Positions 27,108 to 36,072 of a DNA stretch of 64,000 nt are shown here, one piece after another. The notes below the pieces were generated by a model. That model worked only from the letters and a program-made list of their open reading frames with translations, was not told the origin of the DNA and searched no databases. Position numbers and translations under genes: made by a program. Origin of the DNA: Rhodococcus sp. AW25M09 (GTDB lineage: Bacteria > Actinomycetota > Actinomycetes > Mycobacteriales > Mycobacteriaceae); the NCBI RefSeq assembly GCF_000333955.1, contig NZ_CAPS01000124.1, positions 1 through 64,000 on the forward strand. The letters run 5' to 3'. The number at the start of each line of letters is the position of its first letter. The stretch's first letter is position 1.

Positions 27108-28040
27108 ATGTCGAAGTGGAATGATGTTCGAGTGGGTGTAATGCAGGCTTTCGACGCGGACGGGTGGGCCGAACTGTGCACCGCCAGTTTTGTTCCGTTG
27201 GCCGTCGACGAGGTGGTGGCTGATTTTTCGGGGTCGATCTCTCAGAACACAGTCTCGAACACGTTGACATCGACCCACGTCACGTCGTCCGGATCACGTC
27301 TCCGACGAACCCCCGCCACGCTGCGCGATTCGCTGGACACCGACTACCTGTTCGTAATCCAGCGGGCGGGGCGCGGCCGTGTGGAACAAGATGGCCGGCA
27401 GGCGGAGATTGCAGTCGGGAACGCAGTCGTCTACGACACGAGCCGACCGTACGTTCTGGAGTTTCCCGACGCGTCCTCGCAGGAATTGGTCCTTCAGTTC
27501 CCGCGGGCTCTCGTGGGTCACGGCGAAGCCGAATCGAAACGGTTGTGTGCGAACTCGTTGCCTGATTCGCTCGGCCTGCGAGTGCTGACGGCAATGATCA
27601 CAGAGTTGGTCACCGGTAGCGAGTCGGACAGCTACGACGGCATCGAAGGTTCGATCGTCGAACTCCTCACCACCGTCGTCGACGCGTCGCCTGGTCGGAT
27701 TACGAATGCACGGACGCAGACGTTCGAGACCATCACGAAGTTCATCCGTGATGGCGTGCACTTGCCCGACATGAATCCCGGATACGTCGCCGACAACCAC
27801 CACATTTCGCTTCGTTACCTCTACTTACTGTTCGCCGAGAACGGCACCACCCCGGCCGAGTTCATCCGTCGGGAACGACTTCGTCTGGCGAGCCGAATAT
27901 TGACCGGATCGGACGGAAGATCGCTGACGATCGCCGCGATCGCCCACCAATCCGGATTCAGCGATATCACGACTTTTTCCCGGGCATTTCGTCGACATTT
28001 CGGTTGCAGCCCAAAGCAATTGCGAATTCAGACAGGGTAG
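27108..28040 (+). CDS. AraC family activator (NitR-like)
   Basis: A 310-residue regulator. The N-terminal half is an AraC-binding-like cupin (QRAGRGRVEQDGRQAEIAVGNAVVYDTSRPYVL). The C-terminal half has two helix-turn-helix motifs (HHISLRYLYLLFAENGTTPAEFI and IAAIAHQSGFSDITTFSRAFRRHFGCSPKQLR). ATG 27108 follows AAAGGA. Its divergence from the nitrilase gene suggests it activates it in response to a nitrile or related inducer. Confidence 0.88.
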   Translation: MSKWNDVRVGVMQAFDADGWAELCTASFVPLAVDEVVADFSGSISQNTVSNTLTSTHVTSSGSRLRRTPATLRDSLDTDYLFVIQRAGRGRVEQDGRQAEIAVGNAVVYDTSRPYVLEFPDASSQELVLQFPRALVGHGEAESKRLCANSLPDSLGLRVLTAMITELVTGSESDSYDGIEGSIVELLTTVVDASPGRITNARTQTFETITKFIRDGVHLPDMNPGYVADNHHISLRYLYLLFAENGTTPAEFIRRERLRLASRILTGSDGRSLTIAAIAHQSGFSDITTFSRAFRRHFGCSPKQLRIQTG

Positions 28041-28080
28041 GTTCGGCGTTCGGCGACTGCGCTCCCGTCCGAAGCGCGAT

Positions 28081-28818
28081 CTACCGGCGAAGTGTGCGGC
28101 TGATCCCCGCGGCGGCTACCCGAACCCCTTGTGCGAGTGCGGTGAGGTTCTGATTCTTCGACGGAACTACAACGGAGATTGCGGCGACGATATCGCCGTT
28201 CTGACCGAATACCGGAGCTGCGGCTGACGCATTTTCTTCCGTCATCTCGTTCCGCGATATCGCAAACCCGGTGGTACGAATGTCGCCGAGTACTTTTCGT
28301 AGTTGGTTCGGGTCGGTGATGGTAGCGCTCGCCTTACGCGGCAGACCTGCCGCGATGATCTCGTCCTGAGTCGCTTTGGGGGCAAAGGCGAGCAACACCT
28401 TTCCGGGGCCCGTGGCGTGCAGCGGCAGCCGGTGTCCGACCTTCGATGAGACGGTGCCTCCTGCTCTGCCCAAGCGCTCGACGTAGAGGGCTCGTCCACG
28501 ATCCATCACCACCAGGTGAACCACTTCGTGAGTGGCCTCGAACAGGTCCTCGAGAAACGGCAACGCGACGTCACGAAGTTGACGTTCCTGCGGTGCCAAC
28601 GCACCGAGTTGCCAGAGCCTGATCCCCACTTGGTACGTCCCGCGAGAAGTTCGCTCGATCCCACCCCATTTGACCAGTTCAGCCAGGTATCTATGCGCAG
28701 TCGCGTACGGAAGTTCCGTTTGACGCACGATCTGCGCCAGGGTCTGCTCCGGCCGATCTTCGCTGAAAGATTCCAGGACGGACAACGCGCGGGACAGCGA
28801 ACTCGGTCCAACGGCCAC
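28081..28818 (-). CDS. IclR family regulator
   Basis: About 245 residues: a winged helix (LSRALSVLESFSEDRPEQTLAQIVRQTELPYATAHRYL) then an IclR effector domain with LPLHATGPGKVLLAF. GTG 28818, eight bases after AAAGGGAG, is the best start; an in-frame GTG at 28839 lacks a ribosome site. The 286 bp upstream hold no gene, but TTCGG-ACA-CCGAA (28841-28853) is a small palindrome that might be an autoregulatory site. The target genes are not evident here. Confidence 0.85.
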   Translation of the reverse strand: MAVGPSSLSRALSVLESFSEDRPEQTLAQIVRQTELPYATAHRYLAELVKWGGIERTSRGTYQVGIRLWQLGALAPQERQLRDVALPFLEDLFEATHEVVHLVVMDRGRALYVERLGRAGGTVSSKVGHRLPLHATGPGKVLLAFAPKATQDEIIAAGLPRKASATITDPNQLRKVLGDIRTTGFAISRNEMTEENASAAAPVFGQNGDIVAAISVVVPSKNQNLTALAQGVRVAAAGISRTLRR

Positions 28819-29104
28819 AGGTCCGGCTCCCTTTCCCACATTCGGACACCGAACTTTTCGACATCCCGAGAGTGCTCATTCTCGAGGTCGACCATAGTCG
28901 CCAGAGTGTGACGTGGCACATAGACGGCCCTACCTCGAGAACTGTCCGGAGTGACTCGCGCACTCATCCAGGCGCTGTTCGATGGAATCGACATAGATTT
29001 CACGCCATCGACCCGGCTCGCTGCCGACCACCCCGTTCCACAAGCCCGTATCGCGTCACTCGGATTCGCGTCCGACAGTCGGATCTCTGCGCTGCTGCCG
29101 AGGT

Positions 29105-29527
29105 CTACTTTTCGGCGAGACCCAAGGCCGCTGAAAGATATTCACGCGAGTCGCGAAACGTCTGCGCCACGCCGCGTCCCGCCACGGCTCCGTACCGACT
29201 GATCTGATCGTCATCGAGAAGGTCGAGCACAGTGCTGGAATCCGCATGCATCCAACCGCCGTCTCGCGCCAATTCGTGGGCGCGTTTGCCCTGAAGCGCT
29301 GAAATTCCCTCGACCCTGATTCCATTCGGATCGGTCGACGCTGCGATGTAGTAAGCCTTCTTGCCGGGATAACCGGCCTTGACCTTCGCGCGCAACCGCA
29401 AGACTGCATCGACCGCATCATCGATGGCAGATGAATGCTCGTCGGAGCCCGATTCGGCAGCGGAGACTCGCGCAATCTCAGCATCGAGTCGAGCAAGCAA
29501 GGTGGCGAGGTATTCGAGATCGCTCAT
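29105..29527 (-). CDS. hypothetical protein
   Basis: A 140-residue soluble protein starting MSDLEYLATLLARLDAEIARV. The N-terminal third looks like an amphipathic helical hairpin. The rest contains KAYYIAASTDPNGIRVEGI and QGKRAHELARDGGW. No membrane segment or known catalytic motif is seen. I do not recognise the family. It lies behind a tiny membrane protein gene on the same strand (80 bp gap), so they may be co-transcribed. Confidence 0.55.
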   Translation of the reverse strand: MSDLEYLATLLARLDAEIARVSAAESGSDEHSSAIDDAVDAVLRLRAKVKAGYPGKKAYYIAASTDPNGIRVEGISALQGKRAHELARDGGWMHADSSTVLDLLDDDQISRYGAVAGRGVAQTFRDSREYLSAALGLAEK

Positions 29528-29606
29528 CAACTCATGATGCCCTACGACAGTGACATCCTGAACCAGCACGCGGCCGTCGTTGAATGCCCCATCAGCACCA
29601 ACGTTC

Positions 29607-29747
29607 TCAATTCCTGATCGACCCTGCCGCGCCGATGATTCCGGAGGCGACGAAGCCGAGAATCAACACGAACAGCATCAAAGCGAATGCGACTGCGGCG
29701 GCAGCGGACTTCACTGCGGTACCGCCGAGCTCTACGAAGTGTGACAT
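29607..29747 (-). CDS. 46-residue single-span membrane protein
   Basis: A short frame with a good ribosome site (GGGAG, six bases before ATG). It encodes MSHFVELGGTAVKSA, then one strong hydrophobic span (about residues 15-41) and a short basic tail ending SIRN. Codon third positions are GC-rich as in neighbours. Small single-span proteins often modulate larger membrane complexes; the partner is unknown. It lies upstream of the 140-residue hypothetical gene on the same strand. Confidence 0.6.
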   Translation of the reverse strand: MSHFVELGGTAVKSAAAAVAFALMLFVLILGFVASGIIGAAGSIRN

Positions 29748-29845
29748 GTGATCTCCCAGGACGACTGCGTTCGATGGCGGTTTACTTAAGCGCGTTAGTA
29801 GAATTAACTATGGGCTACATCACAGCTTCAAGTCAAGCGTTCGGG

Positions 29846-30937
29846 CTACAAGCCCCGCCGCTTCAAGGCACGAACACGCTGCGCGGACCGCACAGGCCCG
29901 GTACTTCCACGCACTATGAGATGCGGTTCGACGATAAGTTCGGACGCTGCCGCGGAGGCGTTCTCGAGTCGCGTCACCGCGAACGCAACAGCATTCTCGG
30001 CCAGGGCATCGGCGTTCTGCCGGACGGTCGTGAGATCGATCCTGGCAAGTCGCGCCAGGTCGCTGTCGTCGTACCCGACGACGGACACATCTCCGGGCAC
30101 ATCGATGCCGGCCCGGTCGAATGCATCCATCAGACCCAACGCGCAGCGATCATTGCCCGCAAGTACCGCTGTCGGCAGCGCGCCTTCATCGAGCATGAGA
30201 CGCCCGGCCGCAACCCCCGACGCTTCATCGTGAGCTCCGTCGATCACTCGAATTCGATCACCCAAGTCGTGTCGGTACATGGCATCGCGGTAGGCGGTAC
30301 TTCTGATTGCGGCTCCCGGACCCGATCCCCCATCGATGTGAAAGATCTCGCGGTGCCCCAGTTCGATCAGATGGTCGACGGATTGCCGGACACCGCTGTC
30401 GTCGGCGCTGCGCACACTGTCGAAGTTGCTCCTGGACAGCGGTTTTGCAACGACAACGACGACGGCGCGCTCTTCCAACTCCTCGAAGTACGATTGCTCC
30501 GAACTCGGGCCGAGAAGGATCAGACCTTCGCACCGGTGGCCGATCAAAGACTCGACGGCAGCAACTTCGTCTCGCCCCGGTGCGCTTGCAGACAACAGAA
30601 GCTCGTAACCCGCGGCTTTCGCAATCGGATAGATTCGCTTCACCAATTGAGCCTGGAACGGCTGCTCGACGTCGACCAGAACGCCAAGGGTTCGACTGCG
30701 TCCGCGTGCCAACAGCTGAGCGGTAGCGTCGGGCTTGTACCCGAGTTCCTCGGCGATTCGAAGAACGCGCTCTCTCGTTTCCTCCCCCGCACCGGCCTTA
30801 CCCCCGAGGACGAAAGACACAAGCGTGCGCGATACCCCCGCCCGGATTGCAATATCGTCCATCGTGGGTTTTCGAGCTCGCGCTCTACCGTGCGGACCCG
30901 CGTCCGACCGGCGATCGCCTCCCTCACTCCCAGCCAC
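29846..30937 (-). CDS. LacI family repressor
   Basis: About 363 residues. The DNA-binding headpiece is MDDIAIRAGVSRTLVSFVLGGKAGAGEETRERVLRIAEELGYKPDATAQLLA, followed by a periplasmic-binding-protein-like sensor domain. The start is uncertain: GTG 30937 gives a 27-residue lead before the headpiece; ATG 30862 would begin at the headpiece itself. It is divergent from a sugar-porter gene, which is the likely target. The effector would be a sugar or polyol. Confidence 0.82.
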   Translation of the reverse strand: MAGSEGGDRRSDAGPHGRARARKPTMDDIAIRAGVSRTLVSFVLGGKAGAGEETRERVLRIAEELGYKPDATAQLLARGRSRTLGVLVDVEQPFQAQLVKRIYPIAKAAGYELLLSASAPGRDEVAAVESLIGHRCEGLILLGPSSEQSYFEELEERAVVVVVAKPLSRSNFDSVRSADDSGVRQSVDHLIELGHREIFHIDGGSGPGAAIRSTAYRDAMYRHDLGDRIRVIDGAHDEASGVAAGRLMLDEGALPTAVLAGNDRCALGLMDAFDRAGIDVPGDVSVVGYDDSDLARLARIDLTTVRQNADALAENAVAFAVTRLENASAAASELIVEPHLIVRGSTGPVRSAQRVRALKRRGL

Positions 30938-31065
30938 GGATTCCCACTCTCTTGCGCCCCGGACGACTCCGACAGAACCGTACCTCCGGGCGGTCTGGGC
31001 GGCCGCCCGTTCGAGCCTCCGACCAACGCGACAACTGTGTGACCCACTTCTCAATTGGCTGTCAG

Positions 31066-31079
31066 TATGTTAAGACATA
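31066..31079. promoter_or_regulatory. operator candidate upstream of the sugar porter
   Basis: TATGT-TAAG-ACATA is an inverted repeat 66 bp before the transporter ATG. Its core on the minus strand, TGTCTTAACA, resembles the inositol operators at 43824, 45767 and 46876 (TGTC-N-GGACA), and it also lies between the divergent LacI and transporter genes. It could therefore be bound by the GntR inositol regulator or by LacI. Confidence 0.45.
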
Positions 31080-31144
31080 TACACAAAGAAAATTCAGCTC
31101 TGCCAACGCATTGCCACCCACGGGTATCGGAGGATGAGAAACAG

Positions 31145-32560
31145 ATGTCTTCAGCTCGACCAACCTCACGGAGTGCGCTCCCGCCCGACACTCCGGGAAC
31201 ACACTCACGACGACTGGGCGTCATCGCCGTCGTCGCAACTTTCGGCGGACTGCTGTTCGGCTACGACACCGGGGTGATCAACGGTGCCCTCGAACCGATG
31301 AAGGACGACCTGGGCCTCACGTCGTTCACCGAGGGTCTCGTCGTCAGCATCCTCATCTTCGGTGCCGCGATCGGCGCACTGGTGGGAGGGCGTCTGTCCA
31401 ACAAGTACGGGCGGCGGCACAACATCTTGCTGCTGTCCGGCGTCTTCGCTCTCGGCACGGTCGGGTGCGTGCTTGCCCCGTCGTGGGAGGTGCTCGCGGT
31501 GTTCCGATTCATCCTCGGGCTTGCAGTCGGCGGCGCATCCGCCACCGTCCCGGTCTACCTGCCCGAAGTCGCTCCCAGCGAGCGACGCGGATCTCTGGTC
31601 ACCCGTAACGAGGTCATGATCGTGAGCGGCCAGTTCGCGGCCTTCATCATCAACGCCATCATTTTCAATATCTGGGGTGACCACGAGTCGGTGTGGCGCT
31701 ACATGCTGCTGGTTGCCCTGCTTCCTGCGATCGCACTGTTCGTCGGCATGCTGCGTATGCCGGAAAGTCCTCGCTGGCTCGTGTTACAGGGCCGCGACGA
31801 CGAAGCGCTGGCGGTTCTGAAGCAGGTGCGGACCGATGAACGCGCAGTGGCCGAGATGGCCGAAGTACACGCTCTGGCAGAGGAAGAGAGGCTCTCCCAG
31901 ACCGGAGGTGCCGCGGACCTGTCCGTCCGCTGGATACGACGACTCATCTTCATCGGCGTCGGCCTCGGCGTCTTCCAGCAATTCACCGGGATCAACTCGG
32001 TCATGTACTACGGAACACAACTCCTGAGCGATGCGGGCTTCTCCGACAGCGCCGCAATCATTGCCAACACCCTCAACGGTTTGTTCAGCGTTCTCGGCAT
32101 CACTGTGGGCTTGCTCATCATGAACAAGGTGAACCGCCGAACGATGCTCATAGCCGGCTTCGGGCTGACGACCTTCTTTCACCTGTTGGTCGGACTGTCC
32201 GCGCTACTGCTGCCCGACGGCACGGCCAAGGCGTACTTCATCCTCGTCTTCGTCGTCCTGTTCGTCTTCTGCATGCAGGGCACCATCGGTCCCCTGGTGT
32301 GGCTCATGCTTGCCGAAATCTTCCCGCTGAAGATCCGTAGCTTCGCAATCGGAGTGTGTGTCTTCATGTTGTGGATGGCCAATGCAATGGTGGCGCTTGC
32401 GTTTCCGCCGGTTGTCGAGGCGCTGGGCATTGCACCGACCTTCTTCATCTTCGTCGGACTCGGGCTCCTGGCCCTGGTCTTCATCGTCACTCAGGTACCC
32501 GAGACACGCGGGAAATCCCTCGAAGAATTAGAGGCCGGATTCCGTCGCGAATACTCGTGA
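31145..32560 (+). CDS. MFS sugar porter, probable myo-inositol transporter
   Basis: A 471-residue proton symporter with twelve spans. Sugar-porter signatures are complete: GYDTGVINGAL in helix 1, GRLSNKYGRR in loop 2-3, PESPRWL after helix 6, QQFTGINSVMYYG in helix 7 and PETRGKSLEELE at the C-terminus. It resembles bacterial inositol/xylose porters of the IolT type. The iol island three kilobases away and the operator-like site upstream support inositol, but other polyols or sugars are possible. A universal stress protein gene follows after 28 bp. Confidence 0.85.
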   Translation: MSSARPTSRSALPPDTPGTHSRRLGVIAVVATFGGLLFGYDTGVINGALEPMKDDLGLTSFTEGLVVSILIFGAAIGALVGGRLSNKYGRRHNILLLSGVFALGTVGCVLAPSWEVLAVFRFILGLAVGGASATVPVYLPEVAPSERRGSLVTRNEVMIVSGQFAAFIINAIIFNIWGDHESVWRYMLLVALLPAIALFVGMLRMPESPRWLVLQGRDDEALAVLKQVRTDERAVAEMAEVHALAEEERLSQTGGAADLSVRWIRRLIFIGVGLGVFQQFTGINSVMYYGTQLLSDAGFSDSAAIIANTLNGLFSVLGITVGLLIMNKVNRRTMLIAGFGLTTFFHLLVGLSALLLPDGTAKAYFILVFVVLFVFCMQGTIGPLVWLMLAEIFPLKIRSFAIGVCVFMLWMANAMVALAFPPVVEALGIAPTFFIFVGLGLLALVFIVTQVPETRGKSLEELEAGFRREYS

Positions 32561-32588
32561 ACGGAACGCATCGAAAGGACGTCACGAC

Positions 32589-32945
32589 ATGGCCGTACTG
32601 GTTGCAGTATCCGACAACGAAGAGGGCCGTCACGCCCTACAATTGGCGGCTCATGAGGCAAGCGCCCTGCGCACCGACCTCATAGTGGTGAATTTGACAC
32701 TCGCCGGACTCGATGTCAGCGGACTCGACGCAGACGTTGCCGTGCGGGTCATCGACCGCGCCGGCCGCGCAGATCGCGATCCAGCGACAGCGGTGCTCGA
32801 CGAGATCGACGCGAATCCCGACGTGACTCGGCTCGTCATCGGAATCAAGAGACGCAGTCGCGTGGGTAAGGCGTTGCTGGGCAGCATTACTCAGCGCCTG
32901 TTGATGATGTCCCCCGTCCCGGTTCTGAGCGTCCAACCCAGCTGA
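32589..32945 (+). CDS. universal stress protein (UspA family)
   Basis: A 118-residue single-domain Usp. The ATP-binding type motif is present near the C-terminus (IGIKRRSRVGKALLGSITQRLL, of the G-x2-G-x9-G-S form). AAAGGACGTC precedes ATG 32589. It is probably co-transcribed with the sugar porter and ends in front of the hairpin at 33041. Confidence 0.85.
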   Translation: MAVLVAVSDNEEGRHALQLAAHEASALRTDLIVVNLTLAGLDVSGLDADVAVRVIDRAGRADRDPATAVLDEIDANPDVTRLVIGIKRRSRVGKALLGSITQRLLMMSPVPVLSVQPS

Positions 32946-33040
32946 GCCCGCTCGACGGTGCCGGCCATTGGATCCGGCCTGGATAGCAACATCGACTTCG
33001 GTCACCCACGATACTGGTCACGAACATGGGCCCACCCAGC

Positions 33041-33079
33041 GCGAAACCCCCGCTCCAGCAACTGGAGCGGGGGTTTCGC
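33041..33079. terminator. strong hairpin terminator
   Basis: An 18-bp perfect stem (33041-33058 with 33062-33079) with a 3-base loop; each arm begins or ends with the GCGAAACCCCCGC / GCGGGGGTTTCGC core. It lies after the usp gene and before the lipase gene. The hairpin at 34380 shares its core. Confidence 0.75.
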
Positions 33080-33186
33080 GCACTCATGCCGACCTCGACC
33101 TCGTTCCGAAGTCACCGAGCGGTATATTTCCGCACGGGGGCGAGTCGGGAAGAGACGAACCTCTTTGGTCGACCCCGAAGGAAAGC

Positions 33187-34326
33187 ATGAAGATTCGATC
33201 CACAGTAGTTTTGTTCGCAACTGCTGCAATGCTCGGTAGCGCGGGAGTGTTCTCCCCCATCTCCGACGCGGCACCGTCGACATCTATCGAACCGATTTCG
33301 CGGCTCATCGACGGTGCCTCTGAGGGCTATGCACTGTCTTACTGGACCATCGACGACCATGGCCGTACCGCGCGTGCCCGCGGACAGGTGTATCTCCCCT
33401 CCGGCACGCCGCCACCAGGCGGGTGGCCGATTGTGTCGTGGGCCAAAGGCACAGTGGGCGTTGGCGATTCATGCGCCATGAGCACGGCTCTGGAAGACGG
33501 GACTGCCGAGGATCCGATGGCCGTCGAACTGTCGAAGCCCCTGATCACCAACTTGCTCCGTCGCGGTACCGCGATAGTGTCGACGGACTACATCGGACTC
33601 GGAACATCGGGTGCCCACCACTATTTGAACAGTGTTTCGGCGGCGAATGCCGTCACCGACGTCGTCGACGCAGCAGCCGACAGACTCCCCGAACTGTCGC
33701 GCACCTGGGTCGCCGCCGGGCACTCTCAAGGAGGTGCGGCCGCACTCACCACCGGAGCTCGTGTCGGCGTCTACGGAGCACCGTCGGACTTTCGCGGAGT
33801 GGTGTCGTTCGCACCGTCGTCGAACCTCGAGGTCCTTCTGCCACTGCTGTCTCCCACCACACCCCGGATCGCACAACTCGACAACGTCACGGCCACCCTG
33901 ATCTACATACTTTACGGACTCCGAGACTCCCGGCCCGATATCGATGTGGACGGCTACCTCAGCGATCTGGGACGCACCTACGTTGCGCAGGCAGAAGACA
34001 ACTGTATAGGCGCACTGAGGGAAAAAGTGACCGGTATCTCTCCGCAACAGCTTCTTGCCCGGCCGCTGTCGGACTCTGCGATGGCCTCGGCTATCCGCGA
34101 GTACTTATCGGTGCCGACCACCGGCTACACCCGGCCGGTAGTGATCGAACAAGGACTGGCCGACACGGTCGTGCCGCCGGCAGCAACGACAGCCTTTGCT
34201 GCTGAACTGCTGGCACGTGGCGTGCGCGAGGTCACCTATCTGCCCGTGCCCGACGCAACCCACTATGACGTTGTTGCCGCTACCGTCGACGACGCCGGGG
34301 CGCGGATACTCGCAATGCTGCACTGA
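33187..34326 (+). CDS. secreted lipase/esterase (LIP family)
   Basis: A 379-residue exported alpha/beta-hydrolase. The Sec signal peptide runs to about residue 29 (SDAAPS). The nucleophile elbow is AAGHSQGGAAAL, the acid Asp lies in GLADTVVPP and His in DATHYDVV, the triad order of actinobacterial secretory lipases. It probably hydrolyses acylglycerols or esters outside the cell. It is a single gene between two terminators with the same GC-rich core. Confidence 0.88.
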   Translation: MKIRSTVVLFATAAMLGSAGVFSPISDAAPSTSIEPISRLIDGASEGYALSYWTIDDHGRTARARGQVYLPSGTPPPGGWPIVSWAKGTVGVGDSCAMSTALEDGTAEDPMAVELSKPLITNLLRRGTAIVSTDYIGLGTSGAHHYLNSVSAANAVTDVVDAAADRLPELSRTWVAAGHSQGGAAALTTGARVGVYGAPSDFRGVVSFAPSSNLEVLLPLLSPTTPRIAQLDNVTATLIYILYGLRDSRPDIDVDGYLSDLGRTYVAQAEDNCIGALREKVTGISPQQLLARPLSDSAMASAIREYLSVPTTGYTRPVVIEQGLADTVVPPAATTAFAAELLARGVREVTYLPVPDATHYDVVAATVDDAGARILAMLH

Positions 34327-34379
34327 CCCTGGCGTGATCCCACGGGCGAATCAGCGCGGCAGCTGCTGCCCATGCAGCG

Positions 34380-34420
34380 CGAAACCCCCGCCTGAGCACG
34401 AAGCTGGGGCGGGGGTTTCG
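34380..34420. terminator. terminator after the lipase gene
   Basis: CGAAACCCCCGCC (34380-34392) pairs with GGCGGGGGTTTCG (34408-34420) around a 15-base loop. The stem core and the preceding CAGCG are shared with the hairpin at 33041. Confidence 0.7.
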
Positions 34421-34445
34421 GAGCCTTGCGTTCAATAGTTCCTTG

Positions 34446-34564
34446 GGCTCAGTCATTTTCAAGGCTCAGTCGTTTTCAGGGCTCAGTCGTTTTCAAGGCT
34501 CAGTCGTTTTCAGGGCTCAGTCGTTTTCAGGGCTCAGTCGTTTTCAGGGCTCAGTCGTTTTCAG
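34446..34564. repeat. 17-bp tandem repeat, seven copies, at the 3' end of iolA
   Basis: The unit GGCTCAGTCGTTTTCAG starts at 34446, 34463, 34480, 34497, 34514, 34531 and 34548, with only a G/A change at the last base of two units and one internal change in the first. On the minus strand each unit reads CTGAAAACGACTGAGCC, which contains the last codons and stop of iolA. The real stop is in the unit at 34548; the others lie downstream, so the array looks like slippage duplication of the gene end. Confidence 0.95.
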
Positions 34565-36047
34565 GGAAGCCGAGGTTGATGCCACCGTGGCTCGGATCGA
34601 GCCACCGACTGGTGACAGCTTTACCTCGGGTGAAGAAGTGCACGCCTTCCATGCCGTGGGCGTGGGTGTCACCGAACAGACTGTTCTTCCAACCACCGAA
34701 GCTGTAGTACGCCATCGGAACCGGGATCGGGACGTTGATGCCGATCATGCCGACCTCGACCTCGTTCTGGAATCGCCGTGCCGCACCGCCGTCGTTGGTG
34801 AAGATCGCGGTGCCGTTGCCGTACTGATTCGAGTTGATGAGCTCGAGTGCCTCGTCGTAGGTATCGACACGGACCACCGAAAGCACCGGTCCGAAGATCT
34901 CGTCGGTGTAGATGCTCATGTCGGTGGTGACGTTGTCGATCAGCGTCGGGCCGAGCCAGAAGCCGTCGGCTCCCCCGTTTGCCTCGACCGTACGGCCGTC
35001 GACGACGATGGTCGCACCGGCGGCTTCTCCGGCATCGACGTACGAGGCAACCTTGTCGCGATGCGCCTTGGTCACCAGCGGCCCCATATCGGCACCCTGG
35101 GTTCCGTCGCCCGTGACCAGCGGTGTGGTGCGTTCGACGATCTTCGCGACCAGTTCGTCGGCGATGTTCCCGACGGCGACCAGCGCGGAGATGGCCATGC
35201 AACGCTCACCGGCAGATCCGAAGCCGGCGTTGACCATCGCGTCGGCCGCGAGATCCAGATCAGCGTCGGGAAGAACGATCGCATGGTTCTTCGCGCCGCC
35301 TAGAGCCTGGACGCGCTTACCGTTCGAGGTGCCGGTGGAATAGACGTACTGAGCGATAGGGGTCGATCCGACGAAGCTGATCGACTTGATCGACTTGTTC
35401 TCGAGCAATTCGTCGACCGAGACCTTGTCGCCCTGGAGCACGTTGAAGACACCGGGAGGTAGGCCGGCTTCTTCCCAGAGCGCGGCGATCCACAGTGACG
35501 CCGTCGGATCCTTCTCGCTGGGCTTGAGAACGACGGTGTTGCCTGCCGCAATGGCGATGGGGAAGAACCACATCGGAACCATCGCCGGAAAATTGAACGG
35601 ACTGATGATGCCGACGGGTCCGAGAGGCTGCCGAATCGAGTAGATATCGACCTTCGTCGACGCGTTCTCGGTGAAGCCACCCTTGAGCAGATGGGGAATG
35701 CCACAGGCGAATTCGACGACCTCCTGGCCGCGACTGATCTCACCGAGTGCGTCCGAGAGAACCTTGCCGTGCTCGGCTGTGATGATCTCGGCGAGTTCGC
35801 CCTTCTTGGCGTTGAGCAATTCCCGGAACTTGAAGACGATCGCGGTTCGCTTGGCGAGCGAGGTGTCTCGCCAGGCCGGGAATGCGGCTGCGGCAGAGGT
35901 GATGACCGCGCGGGCATCCTCGATGGTGGCCAGCGCAACCTGGCCGGTGACCTGCCCGGTAGCGGGGTTGGTGACCGGAGCGGTTCGGTCGGACGTGCCG
36001 GCGAACGGCTTCCCGTCCACCCAGTGTGCAATAACGTTGTCAGTCAT
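34551..36047 (-). CDS. iolA: methylmalonate-semialdehyde dehydrogenase (CoA-acylating)
   Basis: A 498-residue NAD-dependent aldehyde dehydrogenase. The catalytic Cys is in GFGSAGERCMAISALVAVG; SPFNFPAMVPMWFFPIAIAAGNTVVLKPSEKDP and MAYYSFGGWKNSLFGD are specific to the MmsA/IolA branch. It converts malonic semialdehyde to acetyl-CoA and CO2, the last inositol step. It is the last gene of the minus-strand iol operon, 25 bp behind iolH. Its final codons and stop fall in a 17-bp tandem array. Confidence 0.95.
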   Translation of the reverse strand: MTDNVIAHWVDGKPFAGTSDRTAPVTNPATGQVTGQVALATIEDARAVITSAAAAFPAWRDTSLAKRTAIVFKFRELLNAKKGELAEIITAEHGKVLSDALGEISRGQEVVEFACGIPHLLKGGFTENASTKVDIYSIRQPLGPVGIISPFNFPAMVPMWFFPIAIAAGNTVVLKPSEKDPTASLWIAALWEEAGLPPGVFNVLQGDKVSVDELLENKSIKSISFVGSTPIAQYVYSTGTSNGKRVQALGGAKNHAIVLPDADLDLAADAMVNAGFGSAGERCMAISALVAVGNIADELVAKIVERTTPLVTGDGTQGADMGPLVTKAHRDKVASYVDAGEAAGATIVVDGRTVEANGGADGFWLGPTLIDNVTTDMSIYTDEIFGPVLSVVRVDTYDEALELINSNQYGNGTAIFTNDGGAARRFQNEVEVGMIGINVPIPVPMAYYSFGGWKNSLFGDTHAHGMEGVHFFTRGKAVTSRWLDPSHGGINLGFPEND

Positions 36048-36072
36048 GATGTGTCCCTAGGTAAGTGAAAGA

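Noticed and set aside
28840-29104. Possible gene between the IclR and hypothetical genes
   Set aside because: Both strands give only short frames without ribosome sites or motifs.
34446-34564. CRISPR array or coding repeat
   Set aside because: No spacers separate the units, and all but the unit at 34548 lie beyond the iolA stop.
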